A DNA stretch of 44,702 bases from IMG/VR virus record IMGVR_UViG_3300034066_001483, positions 1 to 44,702 of that record, one strand, 5' to 3'. This DNA comes from a virus. The position numbers and the translations under genes were made by a program. The notes below the pieces were generated by a model that worked only from the letters and a program-made list of their open reading frames with translations, was not told where the DNA came from and made no database searches. Numbering within the stretch: position 1 is the stretch's first letter; each line of letters begins with the position of its first letter. Positions 7,522 to 14,727 of the stretch are shown one piece after another.

Positions 7522-8280
7522 CTACCTTTGTGACTTACCGTAACCTACGAACTTACCTTCTTTCTTCCGTTGCGTTAAGGCTTTCATGGCATCAGATCCA
7601 GCACGTTGCGAACCATGCACCAAGAGTGCAAACGGCTTGTCACCAAGGCAATGGCTATCGTCGTGATCGATCTCTAGCCCACGCTCTTGCGCTTCCTCTT
7701 CTGTGTAGACCACATAAGCAATGCGTTGAAACACCTCGGGGTACTTGGGGATCAGGTAATCGAGTGTCCCACCTTGCGACGCAGTAAGATAGAAGTTAGA
7801 TGGGATGATGTCCTTGAGGTTCAACCACATGCCAAGCGACTTGGTAAACGCATAGAACTTTTGATGAGGACGACTTGCTGCGACCATGAACCAAGCCCGC
7901 ATGTACTGCTCAGTCCAAAAGTCACCTGCTTCATGGACACGAACAAGATCTTTCTCTGGTTGAACCATAAGTGAAAGATCAATCAGGTCACGAATCAACA
8001 TGCCCTGATCACCACCCATATACATAACTTCACGCAGCAGATCCCAGTTGTGCCAACGAGCTTCACGTACTGTTGGCCTAGTCTCTGCCATGGCAGCAAA
8101 GCAACGATACTCATCTGCTTCTGTGCCAGTGAACTGAGGTAGATCCATGATTTTGCCGGTAGCTCGATCAGCCATGGTCTTACACACACCAGCGTGTGGA
8201 CATGCATAGCCCGCTGGGATGTTGAAGATCAGACGGTTCTTAAGCTTGCCGTTACCTGTGGAGAACTTGAGGAGTTTCAT
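7522..8280 (-). CDS. GP88-family phage protein
   Basis: 252 residues. The N-terminus LLKFSTGNGKLKNRLIFNIP followed by AGYACPHAGVCKTM, the segment VRVHEAGDFWTEQYMRAWF and later KFYAFTKSLGMWLNL match the pattern of mycobacteriophage gene product 88 and relatives ('...lPAg.tCP.a..C', 'vRihdsGDFfs.eYl.aW', 'FYaYTK'). Biochemical function is unknown; the conserved Cys and the HEAGDF motif suggest metal binding. The ATG at 8280 is preceded by CAACTCAACTCAACACC and, further up, by a pseudoknot. It is a single full-length copy between small ORFs. Confidence 0.75.
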   Translation of the reverse strand: MKLLKFSTGNGKLKNRLIFNIPAGYACPHAGVCKTMADRATGKIMDLPQFTGTEADEYRCFAAMAETRPTVREARWHNWDLLREVMYMGGDQGMLIRDLIDLSLMVQPEKDLVRVHEAGDFWTEQYMRAWFMVAASRPHQKFYAFTKSLGMWLNLKDIIPSNFYLTASQGGTLDYLIPKYPEVFQRIAYVVYTEEEAQERGLEIDHDDSHCLGDKPFALLVHGSQRAGSDAMKALTQRKKEGKFVGYGKSQR

Positions 8281-8315
8281 GGTGTTGAGTTGAGTTGAAT
8301 GATAATAAAAACTAA

Positions 8316-8343
8316 TGAGTAGTTTTAGGACGTGCTCAGGTCC
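8316..8343 (-). promoter_or_regulatory. H-type pseudoknot leader element (copy 4, covarying stem 1)
   Basis: Transcript order: GGAC (8343-8340), TGAGCA (8338-8333), GTCC (8331-8328), loop TAAAAC, TACTCA (8321-8316). Stem 1 is GGAC/GTCC here instead of CGTC/GACG: both strands changed and pairing is kept. It lies 35 nt before the GP88 start. Confidence 0.7.
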
Positions 8344-8358
8344 ATCTTCCCGTTCGGG

Positions 8359-8655
8359 CTATTGCAGTTGACTGCAACCTTTGAATGGTTCTCTTGATAG
8401 TCGAATCACAATCTGATCACCTGAGTCAGGAACTTCTGATGGACCCTGGTGCACCAAGATCTCCCATATGTTTCTGTTGATTTTCATGATGGAGTTGCAA
8501 TAGTTTGTCATCAATGATTCTTTATCTTGACCTGGTTTATAAGTCAAGATCTTTTTGTGAATGTCAATGGGTTCATCGTCATTGTCCTTGGCATAGACAG
8601 CAACCCAATAACTAGATGAACGTGTGCGTTCTTTGGTGGAACTAAATCCTTTCAT
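8359..8655 (-). CDS. hypothetical protein
   Basis: 98 residues beginning MKGFSSTKERTRSSSYWVAV. Predicted strands (SYWVAVYAKDNDD, QIVIRLSREPF) flank a helical middle (SLMTNYCNSIMKINRNIWEI). Basic N-terminus. No family recognised. Lies between the GP88 gene (78 bp downstream) and a 58-residue gene 15 bp upstream, all in one direction. Confidence 0.65.
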   Translation of the reverse strand: MKGFSSTKERTRSSSYWVAVYAKDNDDEPIDIHKKILTYKPGQDKESLMTNYCNSIMKINRNIWEILVHQGPSEVPDSGDQIVIRLSREPFKGCSQLQ

Positions 8656-8670
8656 AGGTAATGGGTCTGA

Positions 8671-8847
8671 CTACTGGGCTTCAAGCTGTTTAATCCGTTT
8701 GTCCATTTGCCATAGCAAAAGCATTAATGATTCTGTATCTAGTTGAGAAGCATGACTCCCTTGCAAGTATGTAAACTGTGAAACAAATTTATAGTAGTCA
8801 TCTGGAAGATCAGATTCATCTGTGACACGAGCTAAAAGAAAAGACAT
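8671..8847 (-). CDS. hypothetical 58-residue protein
   Basis: Read from the minus strand: MSFLLARVTDESDLPDDYYK, a polar middle, then an amphipathic helix (SLMLLLWQMDKRIKQLEAQ) before the stop. The start lies 3 bp after the stop of the neighbouring membrane protein gene and the stop lies 15 bp before the next start, so it fills the gap exactly as expected for a real gene in this compact operon. Function unknown. Confidence 0.6.
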   Translation of the reverse strand: MSFLLARVTDESDLPDDYYKFVSQFTYLQGSHASQLDTESLMLLLWQMDKRIKQLEAQ

Positions 8848-8850
8848 GGC

Positions 8851-9042
8851 TCAACTTGCAAATTGTTTTAAGAATTTGTACATGTCTTGATCTTCTGTGC
8901 ATTTAGCAAGGCCGGCAATAACAACGTAGGCTACCCAACCTGGAAACAAAAGGCCAATAAAACCAAGGACAAAAAGGATAAACCTTCCTTTGATGCCCAT
9001 GCTTTTATTGAATGCTTTGCAGGTTTCAGAAATAGAAATCAT
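8851..9042 (-). CDS. small single-TM membrane protein
   Basis: 63 residues (MISISETCKAFNKSMGIKGR, then FILFVLGFIGLLFPGWVAYV). One strongly hydrophobic segment at about residues 21-46 follows a basic stretch, so the N-terminus is probably cytoplasmic. The C-terminus is polar (CTEDQDMYKFLKQFAS). The leader contains AAAACAACC directly before ATG. No family recognised. Confidence 0.65.
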   Translation of the reverse strand: MISISETCKAFNKSMGIKGRFILFVLGFIGLLFPGWVAYVVIAGLAKCTEDQDMYKFLKQFAS

Positions 9043-9066
9043 GGTTGTTTTACTAAAGAGATTACA

Positions 9067-9234
9067 TCACAGTGTATCTGTGATGGGTTGATAGGGTGGC
9101 ATTAACTTGCCATCTTCAGCAATAATCCCAGCGTTCATAAGGAATTGCCTAGCTTTTTCTGGCTCACTGTATTCTTCAATCAGACGTTGAATCTGTTGAG
9201 AACACAGCTTCTCCGATGATGGGGAATTGTTCAC
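9067..9234 (-). CDS. hypothetical small protein downstream of thyX
   Basis: The part beyond thyX is clearly protein-like: QIQRLIEEYSEPEKARQFL, then NAGIIAEDGKLMPPYQPITD. A helix followed by a short strand and Pro-rich end is a common small phage-protein pattern. The start is uncertain: no ATG lies near the thyX stop; GTG 9234 gives 55 residues and a 59-bp overlap, ATG 9288 would overlap thyX by 113 bp. I choose GTG. Confidence 0.55.
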   Translation of the reverse strand: MNNSPSSEKLCSQQIQRLIEEYSEPEKARQFLMNAGIIAEDGKLMPPYQPITDTL

Positions 9235-9826
9235 AGAAGATTTGTTTGATTTCTCTGGCGATTTGCTGGTGCTCAAGTTGGGTTCCATTGGAGCAACGAA
9301 GATCAAGGTAGTGTATCCATGAACGCAATGTACCGTTCATGAACAAACGTGTCTGTGTTGATAAGGGCAGAATGGCACGAGCACATTCCTTTGCAATACC
9401 ATTGCTTACCATCTCGCGATACAAATGTTCTGCATCTTCATACAGTTCACTGATACGTCGATAGTAATTAGCAACAACATCAGCAGATAGATCATCAATA
9501 CTGTTCTGCCGATTCTTTTGATCTTGTCTACGTAGATGCGGAATAACAGCCGAGCCAAGCTCACTTGTGTCCGCATAACGTTGACTAAATTCCTGGAACG
9601 AGAAGGAACGATGACGAAGAATCTGTGGTGAGATTGCACGTGTCGTTTCAATCTCAACGCACATATTGGCCATCTCAAACGGCGACCAATGTTTGTGCTT
9701 GATGAGATACTTCAACAACCGTGGAGCTGTATCCATGTTGTCTTGATTCTTCGGCGCGGATACCCGTGCCATCTTGACAATCATTTCCTCTGCATTGGGC
9801 GTTGCCCAAACAAGTTGTACGTTCAT
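9176..9826 (-). CDS. thyX: flavin-dependent thymidylate synthase ThyX
   Basis: 216 residues from ATG 9826 (MNVQLVWATPNAEEMIVKMA), sharing ATGA with the stop of the upstream gene. The ThyX signature RHRSFSFQEFSQRY (RHRxxSxxExSxRY) is intact, preceded by HKHWSPFEMANMCVEIET (dUMP/FAD site, 'H.S.fE...') and followed by RAILPLSTQTRLFMNGTLRS and LDLRCSNGTQLEHQQIA, all diagnostic. Length is normal for the family. It makes dTMP from dUMP with FAD, NADPH and methylene-tetrahydrofolate, supplying thymidylate for phage DNA synthesis. ThyX is common in cyanophages. Confidence 0.97.
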   Translation of the reverse strand: MNVQLVWATPNAEEMIVKMARVSAPKNQDNMDTAPRLLKYLIKHKHWSPFEMANMCVEIETTRAISPQILRHRSFSFQEFSQRYADTSELGSAVIPHLRRQDQKNRQNSIDDLSADVVANYYRRISELYEDAEHLYREMVSNGIAKECARAILPLSTQTRLFMNGTLRSWIHYLDLRCSNGTQLEHQQIAREIKQIFCEQFPIIGEAVFSTDSTSD

Positions 9827-10032
9827 GAGCACTTAAGGAAGTAATGCCAACGAGTTGTGGGATCAGTGTAACGGATTACTGAACAACCTTCGTACTGATC
9901 AAGGACTTCAAACTTAGAGTTGTTCTTAGGTTCATCAGGTGACAGAAAGATTGCAGCAATTAAACCAGTAGCTGCAAACGCAAGGATTGTTGCGCAACAA
10001 CCACGAAGGAATTGAATTTGATTTTCAGTCAT
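9823..10032 (-). CDS. small membrane protein with YFLKC-type tail
   Basis: 69 residues. One hydrophobic segment (about residues 9-30, CCATILAFAATGLIAAIFL) is followed by a soluble domain: FEVLDQYEGCSVIRYTDPTT, then RWHYFLKCS. The pattern 'yeGcsViRYtDpttrwhYFLkC' recurs in small phage proteins; function unknown. The two Cys might form a disulphide if this part is periplasmic. Its stop overlaps the thyX start as ATGA. Confidence 0.7.
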   Translation of the reverse strand: MTENQIQFLRGCCATILAFAATGLIAAIFLSPDEPKNNSKFEVLDQYEGCSVIRYTDPTTRWHYFLKCS

Positions 10033-10375
10033 TGGGCAGTGCCTCCAGTGCTTTACGAATTAGTTTTTCTTCAGTTGTTGGTCCGAGCATTTTATCTTCA
10101 ATCACGTTTAGGGCGGCAAGCGCCCGCTCCTTCAAGCTCGGCGGCTTGGGACGCATTGCTTGTCTCAATGCATCTCCAGATGGTGTGATTGTTAAGTGTG
10201 TGCTGAACAAAGCACAGGTGTCAAGCCACCTTGCGTCCTGTTCTAGCTGCTCATCAGCGCCCCAGCGAGCGGCTTGGGTAGTAACTGCCTCAAACTCGTA
10301 TAAGGCACCGTGAGTGCCATCCCACCATTGTTGCACCAGCTCAGGTGGTGGGGTGATCGGATGCTCTTGTGCCAT
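10025..10375 (-). CDS. 'ITPPPELV' family protein, paralogue 1
   Basis: 116 residues from ATG 10375 (MAQEHPITPPPELVQQWWDG). Conserved blocks: the N-terminal HPITPPPELV, a central AARWGADEQLEQDARWLD, RPKPPSLKERALAALN, and the C-terminal IRKALEALPND. The same blocks occur in the gene at 10685-11026 and partly at 15145-15480, so three paralogues exist here. I know this family from picocyanobacterial and cyanophage genomes; it has no assigned function. It overlaps the previous gene by 8 bp and follows the next one closely. Confidence 0.8.
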   Translation of the reverse strand: MAQEHPITPPPELVQQWWDGTHGALYEFEAVTTQAARWGADEQLEQDARWLDTCALFSTHLTITPSGDALRQAMRPKPPSLKERALAALNVIEDKMLGPTTEEKLIRKALEALPND

Positions 10376-10376
10376 G

Positions 10377-10676
10377 TCATTCACCAGGGACAAGGACTTC
10401 TTTCGTCAGACGTTCTAACGCTGACACAGGACAGATGCGTGCAGTGGCATGTTCAGTTGGGCTAGGTAAATGATCCCAACGAACAAGCAAGAACTTTTGG
10501 GTAGCACCACGTGAATTGTTTTTGTAGTTGATGCCAACAACTTCACCATACCGCTGGCTCCTGTACTGAGAGATGCGTTCTCTTGTTTGTTGGTTGTTTG
10601 TGTAGATCCCATGGGGTTTGGGACGTTCAGCAACACGGTCACCAATCATGTAATCAAACTGTCGCTTGGTTGTCAT
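10377..10676 (-). CDS. hypothetical protein (possible small beta-barrel)
   Basis: 99 residues (MTTKRQFDYMIGDRVAERPK). Pattern: IGDRVAERPKPHGIYT, then RYGEVVGINYKNNSRG, FLLVRWDHLPSPTEHA and ICPVSALERLT. The short strands (GDRV, YGEVVGI, FLLVRWD) resemble a KOW/SH3-like small barrel, as in some nucleic-acid-binding proteins. This is a guess from pattern. Ends 1 bp before the ATG of paralogue 1. Confidence 0.7.
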   Translation of the reverse strand: MTTKRQFDYMIGDRVAERPKPHGIYTNNQQTRERISQYRSQRYGEVVGINYKNNSRGATQKFLLVRWDHLPSPTEHATARICPVSALERLTKEVLVPGE

Positions 10677-10684
10677 TGTAATAA

Positions 10685-11026
10685 TTAGTTGTTGTCGGGA
10701 AGTTGTTCAAGGGCGCGGCGGATGGTGTCGGAATATTGAGGCCACTCCAATTCTGTTAGACCAACGTCGGCTTCAGCAAGTGCTTGTAACGCCTGCTCCT
10801 TCAAGCTCGGCGGCTTAGGGCGGCGGGCGACGCGGAGGGCTTCTGTTTGCCATAGCGCGGTTTTGGATTCAGTGCGAAGCCACTCACAGCACGCCTCCAG
10901 CTCCTGGTCGGCGCCCGCTTGAAAGATGCTAGTGAACAGTTGATAAATGTTTGCTCCTTGTTCAAACCGTTTCTGCCACTGCTTCACCAACTCCGGCGGC
11001 GGAGTGATGGGATGTTGCTGTGTCAT
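10685..11026 (-). CDS. 'ITPPPELV' family protein, paralogue 2
   Basis: 113 residues. Shares HPITPPPELVKQW, AGADQELEACCEWL, RRPKPPSLKEQALQALAE and TIRRALEQLPDN with the gene at 10025-10375. It is the best-preserved member of the three. The region of this gene is visibly richer in G+C than its neighbours. The start overlaps the upstream stop by 4 bp (ATGA). Function unknown. Confidence 0.8.
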   Translation of the reverse strand: MTQQHPITPPPELVKQWQKRFEQGANIYQLFTSIFQAGADQELEACCEWLRTESKTALWQTEALRVARRPKPPSLKEQALQALAEADVGLTELEWPQYSDTIRRALEQLPDNN

Positions 11027-11358
11027 TTGATGTTGGTGTAAGTTTTGTAGTTGACAATACGTGAGATTGTACTGCGAGCAGTGTCATAGCGTATTGCTAT
11101 CTGACCATTGCTCAATCCTTTCTGATGTAGATGACGAATCATTAACACATCATTGTCAGTTAAGAAGGAGTTTCCATTCCTGGTACCAATAGGTTTGTAG
11201 ACTTTCAATGGAATCGGTTTAGCAACTTCATACCGTTCAACAGTACGGTACTTGCAACCACAATCAAGACAACGACAATAACGCTTGGTTACATCAGGTC
11301 CCAAATGGTCAGTGCAAGTAACGCGTGTGTTACTGCTGTTGCATTGTCTGCAATTCAT
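11023..11358 (-). CDS. zinc-ribbon plus helix-turn-helix protein
   Basis: 111 residues. Residues 1-45 form a zinc ribbon: MNCRQCNSSNTRV (CxxC) and RYCRCLDCGCKYRTVERYE (CxxC), much like the NrdR N-terminus. Residues about 65-108 read FLTDNDVLMIRHLHQKGLSN, GQIAIRYDTARSTISRIVN, a helix-turn-helix of the kind found beside phage HNH proteins. It is likely a DNA-binding regulator or recognition protein. The HTH module is similar to that of the 18878-19252 gene. The ATG lies inside the end of the upstream gene (29-bp overlap). Confidence 0.75.
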   Translation of the reverse strand: MNCRQCNSSNTRVTCTDHLGPDVTKRYCRCLDCGCKYRTVERYEVAKPIPLKVYKPIGTRNGNSFLTDNDVLMIRHLHQKGLSNGQIAIRYDTARSTISRIVNYKTYTNIK

Positions 11359-11650
11359 CTTCAGTGAGATTCAATGAGCTGAGTAGTTCAAGGCAATTGA
11401 TTGCACCCATAATCTTGAATGCATCAACAATAAGATCTTGTTTTAAATCAGGGAGTTGATAGTAATCATACAGAATTTCTTCTGCACGATCAAAGCCATC
11501 ATAAGTGCCTGTCAACTTCTCAAGTGCAGGGCCAGGCATGTTATCCACCAAGGCTGTAACAATTGCTTGTCTTACCTGAGTCCATGCTTGCTCTGGTATC
11601 AATGCAATGGTCTTGTCGACAAGGTCAAAATCAATAGTGTCGTGTGTCAT
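11330..11650 (-). CDS. hypothetical acidic helical protein
   Basis: 106 residues (MTHDTIDFDLVDKTIALIPE). All-helical and acidic, with a Pro-Gly turn (DNMPGPALEKLTGTYDGFDR) in the middle and a Gln-rich C-terminus. No family recognised. A strong GC-rich hairpin lies 8 nt before its start. Confidence 0.7.
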   Translation of the reverse strand: MTHDTIDFDLVDKTIALIPEQAWTQVRQAIVTALVDNMPGPALEKLTGTYDGFDRAEEILYDYYQLPDLKQDLIVDAFKIMGAINCLELLSSLNLTEDELQTMQQQ

Positions 11651-11658
11651 AGAGAAAG

Positions 11659-11678
11659 GCCCCCGCTTGCGCAGGGGC
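11659..11678 (-). terminator. GC-rich terminator-like hairpin
   Basis: Transcript GCCCCTGC-GCAA-GCGGGGGC: eight pairs (one T-G) closed by a GNRA-type GCAA loop, followed by CTTTCTCT. The weak U-run makes it a possible intrinsic terminator or attenuator for the gene at 11702-12061; the next ATG begins 8 nt later, so partial read-through must occur. Confidence 0.5.
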
Positions 11679-11701
11679 TGGGTTGATATTCCAAAGGAAG
11701 T

Positions 11702-12061
11702 TTACATGGTTATGGCAGTGGTGTCGACCACTCCACCCCCTCCATCCGTGTTCATGTTCTGTAACATTTGCTCTAGGATCTGAGCTTGTGCCTGTGCTTG
11801 TGCCATGAAGTGAGCAGCACGTTCTGCTGACATGACATGGCAACGTCCATTGGGTTCAATGAAAAGCCAACTGCCATCAGGCTGCTGCTTACCCTGAAGA
11901 GCTAGGCGTTCTGAGTTGCGTGTGTACTTGAGTTCGACGTTGTGGTAGTCACGCAAGCCCTGGTCGTTAGTCCAGGTAGCGCCAACGTGGTAGCCTCTGT
12001 CATCCGCACTGAATGCATGGAACTCAGGGATGAGGCACTTGATCGAACGAATGATGTCCAT
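11702..12061 (-). CDS. hypothetical protein with Gln/Ala-rich tail
   Basis: 119 residues from ATG 12061 (MDIIRSIKCLIPEFHAFSAD); the longer frame upstream runs through the tRNA and is rejected. The domain reads FHAFSADDRGYHVGATWTND, ELKYTRNSERL, GSWLFIEPNGRCHVM: beta-rich. The tail is helical and low-complexity (HFMAQAQAQAQILEQMLQ) with a Gly run. The start lies 18 nt after the 3' end of tRNA-Leu. No family recognised. Confidence 0.7.
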   Translation of the reverse strand: MDIIRSIKCLIPEFHAFSADDRGYHVGATWTNDQGLRDYHNVELKYTRNSERLALQGKQQPDGSWLFIEPNGRCHVMSAERAAHFMAQAQAQAQILEQMLQNMNTDGGGGVVDTTAITM

Positions 12062-12079
12062 TGGTGTAGTGTGTTGAGT

Positions 12080-12165
12080 TGGTAGGAGCGACAGGACTTG
12101 CACCTGCACGGCCAAAGGCCAACGCATTTTAAGTGCGTCATGTTTACTAATTACATCACGCTCCC
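12080..12165 (-). tRNA. tRNA-Leu, anticodon UAA
   Basis: 86 nt with the CCA encoded. Acceptor GGGAGCG pairs with CGCTCCT (first pair G-T); discriminator A, then CCA. D stem ATG/CAT; anticodon stem ACGCA/TGCGT around loop CTTAAAA, so the anticodon is UAA; long variable arm (GGCC/GGCC), as expected for leucine; T arm GCAGG-TGCAAGT-CCTGT. The T loop has G where Psi55 is normally U. The 5' end overlaps the last 10 bp of the upstream coding gene, including its stop codon, and the next ATG comes 18 nt after the CCA. Confidence 0.93.
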
Positions 12166-12413
12166 TCGCTTGGGCTTACGTCAATTGAATCTGACTGCCA
12201 AGTGTGGTCTTGAGGTAGGACTTCCATTCCGTAAGTCCAACTATCGTAATCTTCCTCGTTTCGAGGATCGTCTTCAATCAGGATGTACTGTGGTGAATTG
12301 TCATGGATGTACTCGCCTAAGTTAGCTAATGCCATGGCAAGCAGTTGTTCTTCCGTGGGAGTTATGTCTCTATGCTCATGAGGTTGATCTGTGTGTTTGG
12401 TAAAGGGTTCCAT
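12156..12413 (-). CDS. hypothetical acidic protein
   Basis: 85 residues (MEPFTKHTDQPHEHRDITPT). Hydrophilic and very acidic (YILIEDDPRNEEDYDSWTYG); one short helix (EEQLLAMALANLGEYI). Its stop codon TGA lies inside the tRNA-Leu gene. This overlap means that cutting out the tRNA would remove the 3' end of this message. Function unknown. Confidence 0.7.
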   Translation of the reverse strand: MEPFTKHTDQPHEHRDITPTEEQLLAMALANLGEYIHDNSPQYILIEDDPRNEEDYDSWTYGMEVLPQDHTWQSDSIDVSPSEGA

Positions 12414-12422
12414 AGGTAAAGA

Positions 12423-12450
12423 GGCATCCCATTTACGAGGATAGGATGCC
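12423..12450 (-). promoter_or_regulatory. 7-bp intergenic hairpin
   Basis: GGCATCC pairs with GGATGCC around a 14-nt loop, between the PcfJ-like gene stop side and ATG 12413 (9 nt away). No U-run. Confidence 0.45.
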
Positions 12451-12462
12451 CCTGCTGTGGCT

Positions 12463-14193
12463 TCAGCTCTTAGAGCTTAGCTCATCGTTGCGAGATTGCA
12501 AGGCCAGCTTGAATGCATTGGAGTACTTCTCCTTCTGGTCTTCGTCCAATCGCTGGTTGCCAACTCCAGCAATCTGCTTGACATTCATAACACCCATGGA
12601 TACATCCAGTTGGATAGTGAAGGTTGGCTTGCCATCAATCATGCAGAGCACAATGAAGTGCTTACGTTTCTTGATGTCCTCTGCATACTGGGACGCAGAT
12701 CCAACACAGTTACGGACAGCTTGTCCCCATTGCGCTAGCTGATGAGTGTCAATGGGTTGAAGGAATGTCCAATCACTGTCACCCATGCTGACCTTGACAG
12801 GTGTGGGGAATAAATCCTGGTGCAGTGATTCCTTCTTGTTAGCTATCTTCCATGCTTCTGCTTGCACGTAGTCATGGAAGTCAGGCATGCGCCAACGCTT
12901 AGGTGCTTCGATAGTCTTGCCTTCATGCAATACACGTCCAAGCATTGAGAATGTATCATTCATTTCGTACCATGAATGAACAACATAGTCAAAGTCTAAA
13001 TACGTAGAAACAAGTCGCCTGTCCTGATTACATTGCTCAACATATTTACGCATCATATTAAAGAATGATGCAACAGGCATGTTCTGTTGTAGCCAGACAA
13101 GCAAAGCATCACTGGTACGCAGTTGGTTAAGATTAGTTGTACGTAGTTCTTCAAAGTAAGTACGATAGTAATCAAGTGGGCAATCAGGCCAGATCCGATT
13201 GATGAAGTAGATAGCGTTAGTTGTCTGCTCGAATTCTTTGTAGCCATACTTGATTGACTTGCGTTGCTCGTTATCTGGATCTTGATATGCAACAGTGCTG
13301 CGATCAAGCATCTGTTGTAAGCGTGCTTTGATAGCCGGTGTTGTAATGATGTGATCAATACTATTGATCGTTAGATAAGTTGATGATGATGTGTATTCAA
13401 CTTTATGTTTAGCTGACCATGCGTGAGCCAAACCAACAATGGAATCAACACTGAGTTGAATGTTGTTTCTATCTGCAATACCGCTTGTAAGTGCAGTAGG
13501 AAACTCAATTGCATCAAGGATGTTAGTGCACTTCATGCGATCAAACATTGAACGGCTGTCATTCCATGTAGGAATAGTCTCCATCAATGCTTGCTCAAAC
13601 TGGTTAAGCGTATTATTCATCTCACGTGTCTTTTGGTAATACGCACCAACACCCATGGCACGCCAGTTGCGATCGTCTTTACCATTGATAATATCTTGTT
13701 TGGTCACTAGCATTGTACGTACAAACAATTGCGAGCCACGACCAATGGTGTGCTCAGTGCAATTATCTTTACTATCCCAGATATGCTTAGGTAATGTCTT
13801 AGCTGCTGATGCAGTGTTCTTGAATGCGTATGCATAGCCATAAACATATTGATCTTCTTGTCCCTTGGGAGGTAGCCATGCTGCATACCAGCATTGTTCA
13901 AAGTGATACAAGATGGCAATGGTTATAACACGTGCTTCTGGTGTAGCAACATCGACCACCTTGGTAAATCGGCGATGACGATTAGCTACAACTGCTGTAT
14001 TGATCTGTTCAATTGCATCATCTTGATAGCTGCCACGCACAACATCCTCTGGGATGAGATGAGGAATCTTACCCAGTGGATACTTAGCTTTCTTGGTTGT
14101 GGACTTAGGTGCTTGTTCCTTGGCCAAAGCTTTGAGCTTTGGATCGTAGGCAAGCAGCTCTTGTTGGAGATTGGAAGGCAGTTCGAAATGCAT
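12463..14193 (-). CDS. PcfJ-like protein
   Basis: 576 residues (MHFELPSNLQQELLAYDPKL). The C-terminal 110 residues hold the PcfJ signature: WGQAVRNCVGSASQYAEDI, KHFIVLCMIDGKPTFTIQLD and MNVKQIAGVGNQRLD, corresponding to 'l..cvgsy', 'R..gkp..TlEl' and 'i.Q..G..N'. PcfJ was first named on an enterococcal conjugative plasmid, and related proteins occur in phages; no activity is established. The N-terminal 400 residues (helical, Trp/Tyr-rich) are unassigned, with a basic start (PKSTTKKAKYPLGKIPHLIP). The leader has a pseudoknot and CTCAACTCAACTCC. The largest small-gene-arm protein after the polymerase. Confidence 0.7.
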   Translation of the reverse strand: MHFELPSNLQQELLAYDPKLKALAKEQAPKSTTKKAKYPLGKIPHLIPEDVVRGSYQDDAIEQINTAVVANRHRRFTKVVDVATPEARVITIAILYHFEQCWYAAWLPPKGQEDQYVYGYAYAFKNTASAAKTLPKHIWDSKDNCTEHTIGRGSQLFVRTMLVTKQDIINGKDDRNWRAMGVGAYYQKTREMNNTLNQFEQALMETIPTWNDSRSMFDRMKCTNILDAIEFPTALTSGIADRNNIQLSVDSIVGLAHAWSAKHKVEYTSSSTYLTINSIDHIITTPAIKARLQQMLDRSTVAYQDPDNEQRKSIKYGYKEFEQTTNAIYFINRIWPDCPLDYYRTYFEELRTTNLNQLRTSDALLVWLQQNMPVASFFNMMRKYVEQCNQDRRLVSTYLDFDYVVHSWYEMNDTFSMLGRVLHEGKTIEAPKRWRMPDFHDYVQAEAWKIANKKESLHQDLFPTPVKVSMGDSDWTFLQPIDTHQLAQWGQAVRNCVGSASQYAEDIKKRKHFIVLCMIDGKPTFTIQLDVSMGVMNVKQIAGVGNQRLDEDQKEKYSNAFKLALQSRNDELSSKS

Positions 14194-14219
14194 GATGGAG
14201 TTGGAGTTGAGTTGAGTAT

Positions 14220-14246
14220 AGGCAGTTTAACGTCATGCCCAGGACG
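14220..14246 (-). promoter_or_regulatory. H-type pseudoknot leader element (copy 5)
   Basis: Transcript order: CGTC (14246-14243), GGGCA (14240-14236), GACG (14234-14231), loop TTAAAC, TGCCT (14224-14220). Stem 2 is GGGCA/TGCCT with one G-T pair, a third distinct sequence in that stem. 26 nt before the PcfJ-like start. Confidence 0.68.
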
Positions 14247-14284
14247 ATGTGTTAAAGGATTGGGATTCCTTTAACGTATGCTTC

Positions 14285-14479
14285 TTAACGTGTCAAGAAG
14301 TTCTTCATCTTAACTGTTTCCTCACTAGCCCATGTGTCAATGTACTGGTCAAGTGTGTATGTACTTGTCGGTGTCATGACTGGCATGCGTTTAGCAAAGC
14401 CAGTTGCCAAGTACACTCGACCCTTGGGACCACGCAGTACAAAGTAGTAGCGCTTGAATTCAAGTGAGAAGCCAATCAT
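14285..14479 (-). CDS. hypothetical protein
   Basis: 64 residues (MIGFSLEFKRYYFVLRGPKG). N-terminal beta strands (YYFVLRGPKGRVYLATGFA) are followed by a basic helix (SEETVKMKNFLTR). The ATG shares ATGA with the stop of the gene upstream. No family recognised. Confidence 0.6.
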   Translation of the reverse strand: MIGFSLEFKRYYFVLRGPKGRVYLATGFAKRMPVMTPTSTYTLDQYIDTWASEETVKMKNFLTR

Positions 14480-14727
14480 TCGTCGTCACTCAGATCGAGT
14501 AGTTGCCAGAGAGGATCGAGTTGATCAAGATAGCTGCAGAAGCCATCTTCGTCAAGAGGAATCGGTTCCTCTGGATCCAACTCAATAGTTGTTGTGCACA
14601 GTGCAGGAGCCCACTCTTCAGGGTCGAAGCGAGTCGCCCGATAGAGCAGGCGCATGTCGTCAACAACTGCTGTAACTGTGACATGAGTTTGTGTGAAGTA
14701 AGTATCTTCGATTGCAAGGACTGTCAT
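14476..14727 (-). CDS. hypothetical acidic protein
   Basis: 83 residues (MTVLAIEDTYFTQTHVTVTA). Beta-rich N-terminus (VTVTAVVDDMRLLYRATRF), then an acidic region ending DLSDDE. Start and stop overlap the neighbours (TGATG at 14727, ATGA at 14476), so three small genes (14285-14912) are coupled. Function unknown. Confidence 0.65.
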   Translation of the reverse strand: MTVLAIEDTYFTQTHVTVTAVVDDMRLLYRATRFDPEEWAPALCTTTIELDPEEPIPLDEDGFCSYLDQLDPLWQLLDLSDDE

